From Ahrensia marina (GTDB lineage: Bacteria; Pseudomonadota; Alphaproteobacteria; Rhizobiales; Rhizobiaceae), in contig NZ_JXMU01000014.1 of NCBI RefSeq assembly GCF_001293565.1, forward strand, positions 1 through 64,000: 64,000 nucleotides of DNA, in the 5' to 3' direction. Positions 43,997 to 52,355 of the stretch are shown in pieces. Every line of letters begins with the position of its first letter. Position 1 is the first letter of the stretch. The notes beneath the pieces were generated by a model, which saw only the letters and a program-made list of their open reading frames with translations, had not been told where the DNA came from and did no database searches. The translations under genes and the position numbers were made by a program.

Positions 43997-45025
43997 TTAA
44001 ACAGACCTGTGCGGCCCGGTCTTATCTTCGCAGTATTCTTCAAACATAAGGCACGTCAAAGAAGCCGGATCATGGCCCTGCATCAGTTTTAATGCCTGAT
44101 CGGCAAGAACCCGCCCCGCCTCCGGCACATCTTCAAAGAACACATTGATAGCAGGCCTAAAACGCTCCAAAATCCGTGTTGATTGTTTTGACACAAGCTG
44201 CACATCGCGCCCGACCTGAAGCCCTGCACGCTCAATGCCTGATGTGATGGCAATCGAGGCCGAACCCGCCGCACTTAAAATTCCGTCAGGACGGTCAGGC
44301 GCGCTCATCAATTGGGCAATCGCCTCTTCGATTTCATCCATCGTGTTTTCAAGATATAGGTTTTGCAGGCGGCGCTCTGTCATTGAAAAATCATTCAGCC
44401 CGTTTTCAAACCCACTCTCCAAATCACGGGAATAGTTCAGATTAGGAACAGGAAAAACCTTGGCAATGCGCTTGCAACCCATAAGACTGAGCCGCTCCAT
44501 CCCCTTATAGGCAAAACGCTCATTGTCATAATCAACCCATGCGTGCGGTATTGTCGACATGGTGCGGCCGTGGGTAACAAAGGGCATATTGTTATCCATG
44601 AGATAACGCACGCGAATATCATCCGGCTCTGTTCTTGAAATGATAACAGCGTCGGCTGAACCGGTTTCGACAACATATTTCACCGGCTCCAAAGGGTCAT
44701 CGCGGTCAGAATATGGTGTGACAACCAGATGATAATTGCTGTTTTTAAGGCGCGCTGACATACCGATGACCATCTGCGACGTCAGGCTCATGATCTTTTC
44801 ATCGACATTGAGAATCAAACAGATCACTTGGGTTTTACCCGTGCGCAAACGCAGTCCGGCACGGCTCGGACGGTAACCAATTTGCTTAGCGACCAGTCGT
44901 ACGCGCTCTTTTGTCTGTGCGCTAATGTCAGGCGCATCTTTCAACGCACGCGAAACAGCGGTAACACTGAAACCCGTCATATATGCGATTGTTTTTAAAG
45001 TCGGCGGCCGACTTTCTTTATTCAT
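43997..45025 (-). CDS. LacI-family transcriptional repressor
   Basis: A 342-residue regulator with an N-terminal LacI helix-turn-helix (PTLKTIAYMTGFSVTAVSRA and hinge helix region RPSRAGLRLRTGKT) and a periplasmic-binding-protein-like sugar domain. It is divergent from the glucose/mannose-like importer operon across 248 bases and probably represses it through the palindrome at 45245-45262. Confidence 0.92.
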   Translation of the reverse strand: MNKESRPPTLKTIAYMTGFSVTAVSRALKDAPDISAQTKERVRLVAKQIGYRPSRAGLRLRTGKTQVICLILNVDEKIMSLTSQMVIGMSARLKNSNYHLVVTPYSDRDDPLEPVKYVVETGSADAVIISRTEPDDIRVRYLMDNNMPFVTHGRTMSTIPHAWVDYDNERFAYKGMERLSLMGCKRIAKVFPVPNLNYSRDLESGFENGLNDFSMTERRLQNLYLENTMDEIEEAIAQLMSAPDRPDGILSAAGSASIAITSGIERAGLQVGRDVQLVSKQSTRILERFRPAINVFFEDVPEAGRVLADQALKLMQGHDPASLTCLMFEEYCEDKTGPHRSV

Positions 45026-45244
45026 AAAAATGCCCCTGGCAAAGAGTAAAACAACACTCCAGCAATATCGATAAAGTTAGGCTTTGCGGAAAACTTGCGC
45101 AATCTTTTTCGACAAAAATTAAAAGCGCGCGCACAAGTTATTTTCATAAATCCTTGTTTAGAAATATAAATTCAAGCCAATTAACACCCTCCATTTTTTT
45201 CGTACGCCATCTTGCATTTTAGACATTATTGAGATTACCTAATT

Positions 45245-45262
45245 TACTGTAACGATACAGTA
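45245..45262. promoter_or_regulatory. LacI-type operator candidate with central CG
   Basis: TACTGTA (45245-45251) and TACAGTA (45256-45262) are perfect inverted arms around ACGA, giving the CG-centred dyad typical of LacI-family operators. It sits right before the GGAGG ribosome site of the binding-protein gene, so binding would block transcription or its start. The rest of the 248-base gap is AT-rich without other clear motifs. Confidence 0.7.
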
Positions 45263-45273
45263 GGGAGGAAACC

Positions 45274-46503
45274 ATGTATCTCAAGCGAATATTGACCGCC
45301 TTGGCGGTCTCCGCAGCGCTGCCTGCAGCATCACATGCAACAGAACTGGAAGTCACACACTGGTGGACATCGGGAGGTGAAGCAGCCGCGGTTGCCGAGC
45401 TTGCCAAAGCGTTTGACGCATCAGGCGACAAATGGGTTGATGGCGCGATTGCCGGTTCGGGGGGAACCGCACGTCCAATCATCATTTCCCGTATTCTGGG
45501 CGGCGATCCGATGGGCGCTACACAGCTTAACCATGGACGTCAGGCTGAAGAGCTGATCGAAGCGGGTCTGCTCCTTGATTTGACTGATGTTGCAGAAAAA
45601 GAAGGCTGGAAAGACATCGTCAATCCGCCGTCCCTATTGGAATCGTGCACACTTGACGGACGCATCTATTGCGCGCCGATTAACATCCATTCATGGCAAT
45701 GGATCTGGCTCAGCAACGCAGCTTATGAAAAAGCAGGCGTGCCCGTGCCGACAAACTGGGAAGAGTTCACCGCCGCTGCGCCAAAGCTTGAAGAGGCAGG
45801 CATTGTTCCATTGGCGATGGGCAAACAGGGCTGGCAACAAAACGGCGCATTTGGCGTGATGGTTGTAGCCATTGCCGGTGTTGACGCTTGGAAAAAGGTC
45901 AATGTCGAAAAGGACGCCGAAGTCGCACGCGGCCCCGAATATGCAAAAGTATTTGAAGCTGCGGTCAATGCACGCGAATTTGCAAAAGATTCCAACGTGC
46001 AGGATTGGAACCAGGCAACCAATATGGTGATCACCGGCAAAGCGGGCGGTCAGATCATGGGCGACTGGGCGCAAGGCGAATTCCAGGTTGCCGGTCAGGT
46101 TGCCGGTGAGGATTACACCTGCCTGCCGGGTCTTGGTGACAATGAAATTCTCGACACTGCCGGAGATGCTTTCTACTTCCCGAAAGTAGATGATCCGGAA
46201 ACAACTGAGGCGCAAAAGCGTCTGGCTTCGCTGATCATTTCCAAAGATGTGCAGGTTGCTTTCAACTTGAAAAAAGGCTCGCTTCCGATCCGCGGAGACG
46301 TTGACCTTTCATCTGCCAATGATTGCATGCAGAAAGGCCTGAAAATTCTGGCGGACGGCGGCATCATGCCATCGGGCGACCAGAATCTGACACCGGATAC
46401 ACAGACCCAGATCGAAGATCTGATGGCCGAATTCTGGTCAGGCGACATGAGCGCTGAAGATGCCCAGTCACGCTATGCCGATATCATAGAGCGCGCTGAG
46501 TAA
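45274..46503 (+). CDS. Periplasmic sugar-binding protein (glucose/mannose GtsA-like)
   Basis: A 409-residue family 1 binding protein with a signal peptide (YLKRILTALAVSAALPAASH, cleavage near HA/TELEV). The mature start LEVTHWWTSGGEAAAVAELA and the segment WQWIWLSNAAYEKAGVPVP match the glucose/mannose-binding group of rhizobial CUT1 systems as I remember them. It is first in a six-gene operon and is followed by a strong hairpin. Confidence 0.9.
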   Translation: MYLKRILTALAVSAALPAASHATELEVTHWWTSGGEAAAVAELAKAFDASGDKWVDGAIAGSGGTARPIIISRILGGDPMGATQLNHGRQAEELIEAGLLLDLTDVAEKEGWKDIVNPPSLLESCTLDGRIYCAPINIHSWQWIWLSNAAYEKAGVPVPTNWEEFTAAAPKLEEAGIVPLAMGKQGWQQNGAFGVMVVAIAGVDAWKKVNVEKDAEVARGPEYAKVFEAAVNAREFAKDSNVQDWNQATNMVITGKAGGQIMGDWAQGEFQVAGQVAGEDYTCLPGLGDNEILDTAGDAFYFPKVDDPETTEAQKRLASLIISKDVQVAFNLKKGSLPIRGDVDLSSANDCMQKGLKILADGGIMPSGDQNLTPDTQTQIEDLMAEFWSGDMSAEDAQSRYADIIERAE

Positions 46504-46517
46504 AAACAGCACTCCCT

Positions 46518-46546
46518 GCATCCGGCGTTCCCGAGACGCCGGATGC
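46518..46546 (+). promoter_or_regulatory. Intercistronic hairpin 3' of the GtsA-like gene
   Basis: GCATCCGGCGT (46518-46528) and ACGCCGGATGC (46536-46546) form an 11-base-pair stem with a 7-base loop, 14 bases after the stop. It is followed by CTTTCTTC, not a U-tract, so it probably stabilises the binding-protein message and lowers permease expression. Confidence 0.7.
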
Positions 46547-46571
46547 CTTTCTTCATCCAATGGAGTTGATT

Positions 46572-47501
46572 ATGTCCGCAACGACAGAGCCATCTGCCGC
46601 GCGCGATCCCGCGCCTGACGGCAAGCCCAATCCACTGTTCAGGAATTTAAGCGCAAAGTTTGCTTCTATTCCCATGATTATTACAGCGCTGGTCGTCTTT
46701 GTTGGCGGCACGATCTGGACCATTGTTTATTCATTCACAAATTCAAAACTGCTGCCGCGCACCAATTTCGTCGGCTTTGATCAATATGAACGGCTGTGGA
46801 GTACGCGCCGCTGGATGGTGTCTATCGAAAATCTGGCGATTTACGGCATATGCTCGCTGATTTTGACATTGGTAATCGGCTTTACATTAGCCGCCTTGCT
46901 GGATCGCAAAATACGTTTTGAAAACACATTCAGAACAATTTTCCTCTACCCCTTCGCCCTCTCCTTTATTGTGACCGGCCTTACATGGCAGTGGATTTTA
47001 AATCCCGATTTCGGCCTTCAAAATGTCGTGCGCAATTGGGGCTGGGAAAGCTTCACCTTTAACCCGCTCAACGATCCCGACACAGTTATATACGGCATTC
47101 TGATTGCCGGTATCTGGCAGGGGTCGGGCCTTATCATGTGCATTATGCTGGCAGGTCTGCGCGGCATTGACGAGGACATCTGGAAAGCGGCACGCGTTGA
47201 TGGCATCGGCACGGTCAAAACCTATCTGCGCATAATTTTACCGATGATGCGCCCTGTCATCATCACATCACTTGTGCTGATCGCTTCCGGCATCATCAAA
47301 CTTTATGATCTGGTGGTTGCCCAGACCAATGGCGGCCCCGGCATTGCATCGGAAGTACCGGCAAAATACGTCATCAACTACATGTTCCGTGCCCAAAATC
47401 TGGGACAGGGATTTGCGGCATCAACCATGATGCTCCTTTCCGTCATCATCATATTGATCCCGTGGGCTTATCTTGAATTTGGAGGGCGCAAGCGTGGCTG
47501 A
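46572..47501 (+). CDS. Sugar ABC transporter permease, MalF type
   Basis: A 309-residue CUT1 permease with six helices after a 40-residue cytoplasmic tail. The EAA-type loop is KAARVDGIGTVKTYLRIILP. The ATG at 46572 has GGAG six bases ahead; an in-frame ATG four codons earlier (46560) overlaps that site and is less likely. It overlaps the next gene by eight bases. Confidence 0.92.
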   Translation: MSATTEPSAARDPAPDGKPNPLFRNLSAKFASIPMIITALVVFVGGTIWTIVYSFTNSKLLPRTNFVGFDQYERLWSTRRWMVSIENLAIYGICSLILTLVIGFTLAALLDRKIRFENTFRTIFLYPFALSFIVTGLTWQWILNPDFGLQNVVRNWGWESFTFNPLNDPDTVIYGILIAGIWQGSGLIMCIMLAGLRGIDEDIWKAARVDGIGTVKTYLRIILPMMRPVIITSLVLIASGIIKLYDLVVAQTNGGPGIASEVPAKYVINYMFRAQNLGQGFAASTMMLLSVIIILIPWAYLEFGGRKRG

Positions 47502-48399
47502 TACTATTTTAAATCCGGTCGCGGAAGCGCGCGGCCCGCGTCCCAAAAAAGCTTTCAGCCGCGCCAATATTTTCATTTATGGCACGCTGCTGCTGGTTTC
47601 GGTCTACTACCTGTTACCGCTCTACGTCATGATTGTGACCTCATTCAAAGGCATGCCCGAAATCAGGCTCGGCAATGTGTTTGGCCCACCATTAGAGCCG
47701 ACATTCCAGCCATGGGTGAAAGCATGGGCCGAGGCCTGTACAGGCATTAATTGCGACGGGCTTTCACGCGGCTTTTCCAACTCGGTGAAAATCCTGATCC
47801 CGTCCGTGACGCTCTCAATCCTGATCGCCAGCGTCAACGGCTATGCGCTTGCAAACTGGAAATTCAAAGGCTCTGAAACCTTCTTCACCATTTTGATTAT
47901 CGGCGCATTCATTCCCTACCAGACCATGCTCTACCCTATTGTGATCATGCTTCGGGAAATAAAGCTAATGGGCTCCATCTGGGGACTGGTACTCGTCCAT
48001 ACAGTTTTCGGTATGCCTATTTTGACGCTCCTGTTCCGCAACTATTTCACATCCATCCCCGATGAGCTTTTCAAAGCAGCCCGCGTGGACGGTGCCGGTT
48101 TCTGGGGCATTTATTTCAAGATCATGCTTCCGATGTCACTGCCCATCATCGTGGTGGCGATCATTTTGCAGGTCACAGGCATATGGAACGACTTCCTGTT
48201 CGGTGTGATTTACACCAAGCCGGATACCTACCCGATGACGGTGCAGCTCAACAATATCGTGAACTCGGTTCAGGGTGTCAAAGAGTACAATGTCAATATG
48301 GCAGCGACCCTGCTGACCGGCCTTGTGCCATTGGTCATCTATTTCATTTCAGGAAAATTATTTGTGCGCGGTATCGCAGCCGGCGCAGTGAAAGGATAA
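47494..48399 (+). CDS. Sugar ABC transporter permease, MalG type
   Basis: A 301-residue CUT1 permease with six helices. I chose the GTG at 47494, which has GGAGGG seven bases upstream and begins VADTILNPVAEARG; a TTG further upstream lies inside the previous gene. The loop KAARVDGAGFWGIYFKIMLP contacts the ATPase. A roughly 30-residue loop with two cysteines (EACTGINCDGLSRG) between helices 1 and 2 is typical for the glucose/mannose group and is predicted periplasmic. Confidence 0.92.
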   Translation: MADTILNPVAEARGPRPKKAFSRANIFIYGTLLLVSVYYLLPLYVMIVTSFKGMPEIRLGNVFGPPLEPTFQPWVKAWAEACTGINCDGLSRGFSNSVKILIPSVTLSILIASVNGYALANWKFKGSETFFTILIIGAFIPYQTMLYPIVIMLREIKLMGSIWGLVLVHTVFGMPILTLLFRNYFTSIPDELFKAARVDGAGFWGIYFKIMLPMSLPIIVVAIILQVTGIWNDFLFGVIYTKPDTYPMTVQLNNIVNSVQGVKEYNVNMAATLLTGLVPLVIYFISGKLFVRGIAAGAVKG

Positions 48400-48402
48400 G
48401 TC

Positions 48403-49491
48403 ATGGCCACCGTTTCGGTCAAAGATCTCGTTCTCAATTTCGGCGCGGTCAAAGTATTGCGCGACCTTAATCTTAACATTCCAACGGGTGAGTTTCTTGT
48501 TTTGCTGGGCGCGTCAGGCTCAGGCAAATCAACATTGCTGAACTGTATTGCAGGCTTGCTTGATGTAACCGACGGCCAGATATTCATTGACGACAAGAAC
48601 GTTACCTGGTCGGAACCCAAAGACCGTGGCATAGGCATGGTTTTTCAGTCCTATGCGCTTTATCCGCAGATGACGGTAAAGGGCAATCTTTCCTTCGGGT
48701 TGAAAAACGCAAAACTTCCCAAGGCCGAAATCGAAAAGCGCATTGAGCGCGCCGCCAGCGTGTTGCAGATCGAACCCCTGCTGGACCGCAAACCCTCTGC
48801 GCTTTCCGGCGGACAGCGACAACGCGTTGCCATTGGCCGCGCATTGGTGCGCGATGTTGACGTGTTCCTTTTTGATGAACCCTTGTCCAATCTTGATGCA
48901 AAATTGCGCGCTGATTTGAGAGTGGAAATCAAACGCCTGCACCAGAGACTCAAAAACACCATGATTTATGTCACGCACGATCAGGTGGAAGCCATGACGC
49001 TTGCCGACCGTATTGCTGTTATGAGCCAGGGCATCATCCTCCAGCTTGATACGCCGAACGTGATCTATAACCGGCCGGCAAACAAATATGTTGCAGGCTT
49101 TATCGGCTCGCCGGAGATGAATTTCTTGGATGGCAGTCTGAGCGGCGCCAAAGCCGATATTTTTGAAACGGACGACAAGAAAATAAAACTCTCCGGCTAC
49201 ACGTTTTCCGAACAAAACCGCTCCAGCGCACAAAGCGCTATTCTGGGCGTTCGCCCGGAACAGGTTGCGGTCAACGATCATGCAGAGGCCATGCCGGTTA
49301 CAGAAAGTGTCGAGGTTGAACTGGTTGAACCGATGGGCGCAGACACGCTTGTCTGGTCCACCTTCGCCAAACAACCCTTCCGTTTCCGCATGGAAGGCAC
49401 GGCAATTGTCAGCCCCGGGGACAAAGTAAAAATCGGCTTTGATCCTGCCAAAGCCAGCCTTTTTGACACTGATACAGAATTACGACTCTAG
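48403..49491 (+). CDS. Sugar ABC transporter ATP-binding protein (MalK/UgpC type)
   Basis: A 362-residue CUT1 ATPase with Walker A GASGSGKST, signature LSGGQRQRVAIGRA, Walker B LFDEPLSNLDAK, switch VTHDQVEAMTLADR and a C-terminal regulatory OB region (LGVRPEQVAVNDHAEAMP). It starts three bases after the MalG-type gene and completes the importer. Confidence 0.94.
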   Translation: MATVSVKDLVLNFGAVKVLRDLNLNIPTGEFLVLLGASGSGKSTLLNCIAGLLDVTDGQIFIDDKNVTWSEPKDRGIGMVFQSYALYPQMTVKGNLSFGLKNAKLPKAEIEKRIERAASVLQIEPLLDRKPSALSGGQRQRVAIGRALVRDVDVFLFDEPLSNLDAKLRADLRVEIKRLHQRLKNTMIYVTHDQVEAMTLADRIAVMSQGIILQLDTPNVIYNRPANKYVAGFIGSPEMNFLDGSLSGAKADIFETDDKKIKLSGYTFSEQNRSSAQSAILGVRPEQVAVNDHAEAMPVTESVEVELVEPMGADTLVWSTFAKQPFRFRMEGTAIVSPGDKVKIGFDPAKASLFDTDTELRL

Positions 49492-49509
49492 AATTTCAAG
49501 GATAAGAAA

Positions 49510-50274
49510 ATGCCTATCATTTCATACCAGCTTTACTCGTCACGCAACTTTGGACCGATCAGCAAGTCATTGCAGATGCTTTCTCAAGCCGGTTATAAAA
49601 ACGTGGAAGGCTACGGCGCTTTGTTCACAGACGTTGAAAGCGCGGCCGCACTCAAAAAGGATATTGAGGCCAATGGCCTTAAAATGCCGACCGCCCATAT
49701 GGGCCTTGCCAACCTTGAGGAGAGCCCGGAAAAATGCGTCGAAATGGCAAAAATTCTCGGTCTCGAAGCTGTGTTTATACCGCACATTGAAGCCGATTTA
49801 CGCCCCAGTGATCTGGAAGGCTGGCGCGCTTTCGGCAAACGCGTTCAAACGGCGCTTGCACCTTTAACAGATGCAGGGCTGACCACCGGATGGCATAATC
49901 ACGACTTTGAAATGAAAGAATATGAAGGCGGCGCTACTGCGCTGGATGCCCTGCTTGAGGGCGGGGCCGACCTGAAAGTTGAACTTGATCTGGCATGGGT
50001 CATCAAGGGTGGCAAAGACCCGATCAGCTTTCTTGAAAAATATTCAGACCGCATTGCAGCCGTACATATCAAGGATATTGCGCAGGAAGGCAAATGTGCC
50101 GATGAAGATGGCTGGGCCGATGTGGGTCACGGCACCGTCGACTGGTACCCGATTTACGATGCCATCAACAAGACATCCAATACATATGTGATTGCCGAAC
50201 ACGACAATCCAAACGATGATGCGCGTTTTGCAAAGCGCTCCATCGCAACAATCAATTTACTTTGGAAAGCATAA
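49510..50274 (+). CDS. Sugar phosphate isomerase/epimerase family protein
   Basis: A 254-residue TIM-barrel enzyme of the xylose isomerase-like (AP endonuclease 2) superfamily. Metal-ligand segments are TGWHNHDFEM, VELDLAWVIKGG and AVHIKDIAQEG. Paired with the Gfo/Idh/MocA dehydrogenase downstream, it fits routes in which a sugar or glycoside is oxidised to a 3-keto form and then isomerised or cleaved. The exact reaction is open. Confidence 0.87.
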   Translation: MPIISYQLYSSRNFGPISKSLQMLSQAGYKNVEGYGALFTDVESAAALKKDIEANGLKMPTAHMGLANLEESPEKCVEMAKILGLEAVFIPHIEADLRPSDLEGWRAFGKRVQTALAPLTDAGLTTGWHNHDFEMKEYEGGATALDALLEGGADLKVELDLAWVIKGGKDPISFLEKYSDRIAAVHIKDIAQEGKCADEDGWADVGHGTVDWYPIYDAINKTSNTYVIAEHDNPNDDARFAKRSIATINLLWKA

Positions 50275-50277
50275 TTA

Positions 50278-51396
50278 ATGACTAAAATTGGAATCGGCAT
50301 AATCGGATGCGGCAATATTTCTTCCGCCTATCTAAGGCTAGCGCCGCTGTTCAAATCCCTCGATATGCGTGCAGTTGCAGATATCAATCCGGACGCGGCC
50401 AAAGCGCGTGCTGAAGAGTTTGGCGTTCGCAGTTCCACCATTGAGGAATTGCTTGTCGCAGATGACATCGACATCATAGTTAATCTGACTATTCCGAATG
50501 CGCACTTCTCCGTCACCAAATCCATTTTGGAGGCAGGCAAACACGCCTATTCGGAAAAACCGGTGGTGCTGACTTTTGAACAGGGTAAGGAATTATCCGA
50601 GCTTGCCAAAAGCAAGGGGCTGCGCATCGGCTCTGCACCCGACACTTTCTTGGGCGGCGCACATCAGCAGGCACGGGCATTGATTGATGATGGATCGGTA
50701 GGAAAAATCATTGCAGGCTCCTGCCATGTCATGAGCCATGGCATGGAGCACTGGCACCCCAATCCCGACTTTTTCTTCCAGCCCGGCGCCGGACCGGTTC
50801 TGGATATCGGGCCATATTATATCACCAATCTCATTCAGTTGATCGGCCCTGTTAAGCGGGTTGTTTCTCTGACGACAACCACCTTCAAAGAGCGCACCAT
50901 TTCCAACGGACCGCGCAATGGTGAAAAGGTGCCGGTGGACACGCCGACCAATATCCATGCGCTGTTGGAGTTCGAAAATGGCGCGACCATTACCATGTCC
51001 ACCAGTTGGGATATTTGGGCGCATCGCCACGCCAATATGGAACTTTATGGCACGGATGGCTCGCTCTTTGTGCCGGATCCGAACTTTTTCGGCGGTACAA
51101 TAGAAATCGCCGGCACAGATCAGGAAATCAAGGAAGTCGCGGCGAGCAATCACCCTTTCGGTATTGTAAATGAAGGTGACAATGCAAACTATCGCGGCGC
51201 AGGTCTCGCCGATATGGCATCCGCAATTGCCGAAAACCGACCGCACCGATGCTCGATGGAACTGGCGCTGCATGCAATTGATGTCATGACCGGCATTCTG
51301 AAATCCGGTGAGACAGGCGGATTTGTTGAAATGACAACAAGCTGTGAGCGGCCGGAAGCATTGGACAAAAAGTCAGCAGAAGCACTGATGGCTTAA
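50278..51396 (+). CDS. Gfo/Idh/MocA-family dehydrogenase
   Basis: A 372-residue NAD(P)-dependent sugar oxidoreductase. The Rossmann motif is GIIGCGNISSAYLRL (residues about 7-21), the family EKP motif is YSEKPVVLTFEQG, and the substrate-domain motif is GPVLDIGPYYITNLIQLIGP. It is the last gene of the importer operon, followed by a strong terminator. With the preceding isomerase and a glucose/mannose-type importer, oxidation of an imported glycoside or inositol-like sugar is the likely role. Confidence 0.9.
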   Translation: MTKIGIGIIGCGNISSAYLRLAPLFKSLDMRAVADINPDAAKARAEEFGVRSSTIEELLVADDIDIIVNLTIPNAHFSVTKSILEAGKHAYSEKPVVLTFEQGKELSELAKSKGLRIGSAPDTFLGGAHQQARALIDDGSVGKIIAGSCHVMSHGMEHWHPNPDFFFQPGAGPVLDIGPYYITNLIQLIGPVKRVVSLTTTTFKERTISNGPRNGEKVPVDTPTNIHALLEFENGATITMSTSWDIWAHRHANMELYGTDGSLFVPDPNFFGGTIEIAGTDQEIKEVAASNHPFGIVNEGDNANYRGAGLADMASAIAENRPHRCSMELALHAIDVMTGILKSGETGGFVEMTTSCERPEALDKKSAEALMA

Positions 51397-51420
51397 CGGC
51401 CAGTCACCCTGCCCAAAACA

Positions 51421-51448
51421 AAAACGCCGCTCGAAAGCGGCGTTTTTT
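51421..51448. terminator. Strong rho-independent terminator between convergent operons
   Basis: AAAACGCCGCT (51421-51431) and AGCGGCGTTTT (51436-51446) form an 11-base-pair stem with a CGAA tetraloop, followed by T residues. An A-run precedes the stem, so it can terminate the importer operon rightward and the polyamine-type operon leftward. Confidence 0.92.
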
Positions 51449-51462
51449 GATTTGAAGAAAGC

Positions 51463-52350
51463 CTAGCTCGGCGAAAGACCGCGCAATCGCTCCGAACGCC
51501 GCCGCAGCAATTCAAGCGTTGTCAAAAGCATGATCGACAGCGCCACCATAATCGTGGCCACGGCCAGAATGGTCGGTGAAATCTGCTCACGCAACCCGAT
51601 AAACATCTGCCAAGGCAGTGTTTTTTGCGATGCCGTACCAAGGAACAGCACAACCACCACTTCATCAAATGAAGTAATGAAGGCAAACAATGCACCGGAT
51701 ATAACGCCCGGCAAAATGAGCGGCATCTGCACTTGGAAGAAAGTGGTCACAGGGTTTGCGCCCATGGAAGCGGCAGCGCGTGTCAGCGACCGGTCAAAAC
51801 CAACCATTGTCGCTGTCACGGTAATAATCACAAAAGGCGTACCGAGCGCCGCGTGCGCAAGCACAATCTTGGCAAAATTCACCGCATCGAGCGGCAAGCC
51901 CACATCATTGACGAGGAAATTACCGATACGCGAATAAAAGAAATACATGCCGGTCGCAGAGATAATCAGCGGCACAATCATCGGCGAAATCAGGATCGCC
52001 ATAATTGCGGATTTATAAGGCACATGGCTTTGGCTGAGACCAATAGCGGCCAATGTGCCCAATACAGTCGCCAAAAGTGTCGCCAGAGGCGCAATCGTCA
52101 ACGAATTCCACATCGCACTTTGCCACGAACTGCTCGTGAAAAAGTCCTCATAGTGCTTGAGGGAATAACCTTCAGGCGACAAGCGCAGCATTTCCGGTGT
52201 GAAAGTGAAAAAGTTTTGTGCGTTAAACGACAGCGGAATGATCACCAGAATCGGAAAAATCAGGAAGAAAAAGATCATCGCGCACAGCACACGGAAACCG
52301 TAGTGCCAGGCAATCTGCGTATTAGATGCATAAGGAGGTAGAGCAGCCAT
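51463..52350 (-). CDS. Polyamine-type ABC transporter permease, PotC/PotI-like
   Basis: A 295-residue inner-membrane permease with six helices and the coupling loop RAAASMGANPVTTFFQVQMPLI. Sequence features such as SPEGYSLKHYEDFF between helices 1 and 2 are typical of spermidine/putrescine-type PotC proteins. It is the last gene of the four-gene leftward operon. Confidence 0.92.
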   Translation of the reverse strand: MAALPPYASNTQIAWHYGFRVLCAMIFFFLIFPILVIIPLSFNAQNFFTFTPEMLRLSPEGYSLKHYEDFFTSSSWQSAMWNSLTIAPLATLLATVLGTLAAIGLSQSHVPYKSAIMAILISPMIVPLIISATGMYFFYSRIGNFLVNDVGLPLDAVNFAKIVLAHAALGTPFVIITVTATMVGFDRSLTRAAASMGANPVTTFFQVQMPLILPGVISGALFAFITSFDEVVVVLFLGTASQKTLPWQMFIGLREQISPTILAVATIMVALSIMLLTTLELLRRRSERLRGLSPS

Positions 52351-52355
52351 TTTGT

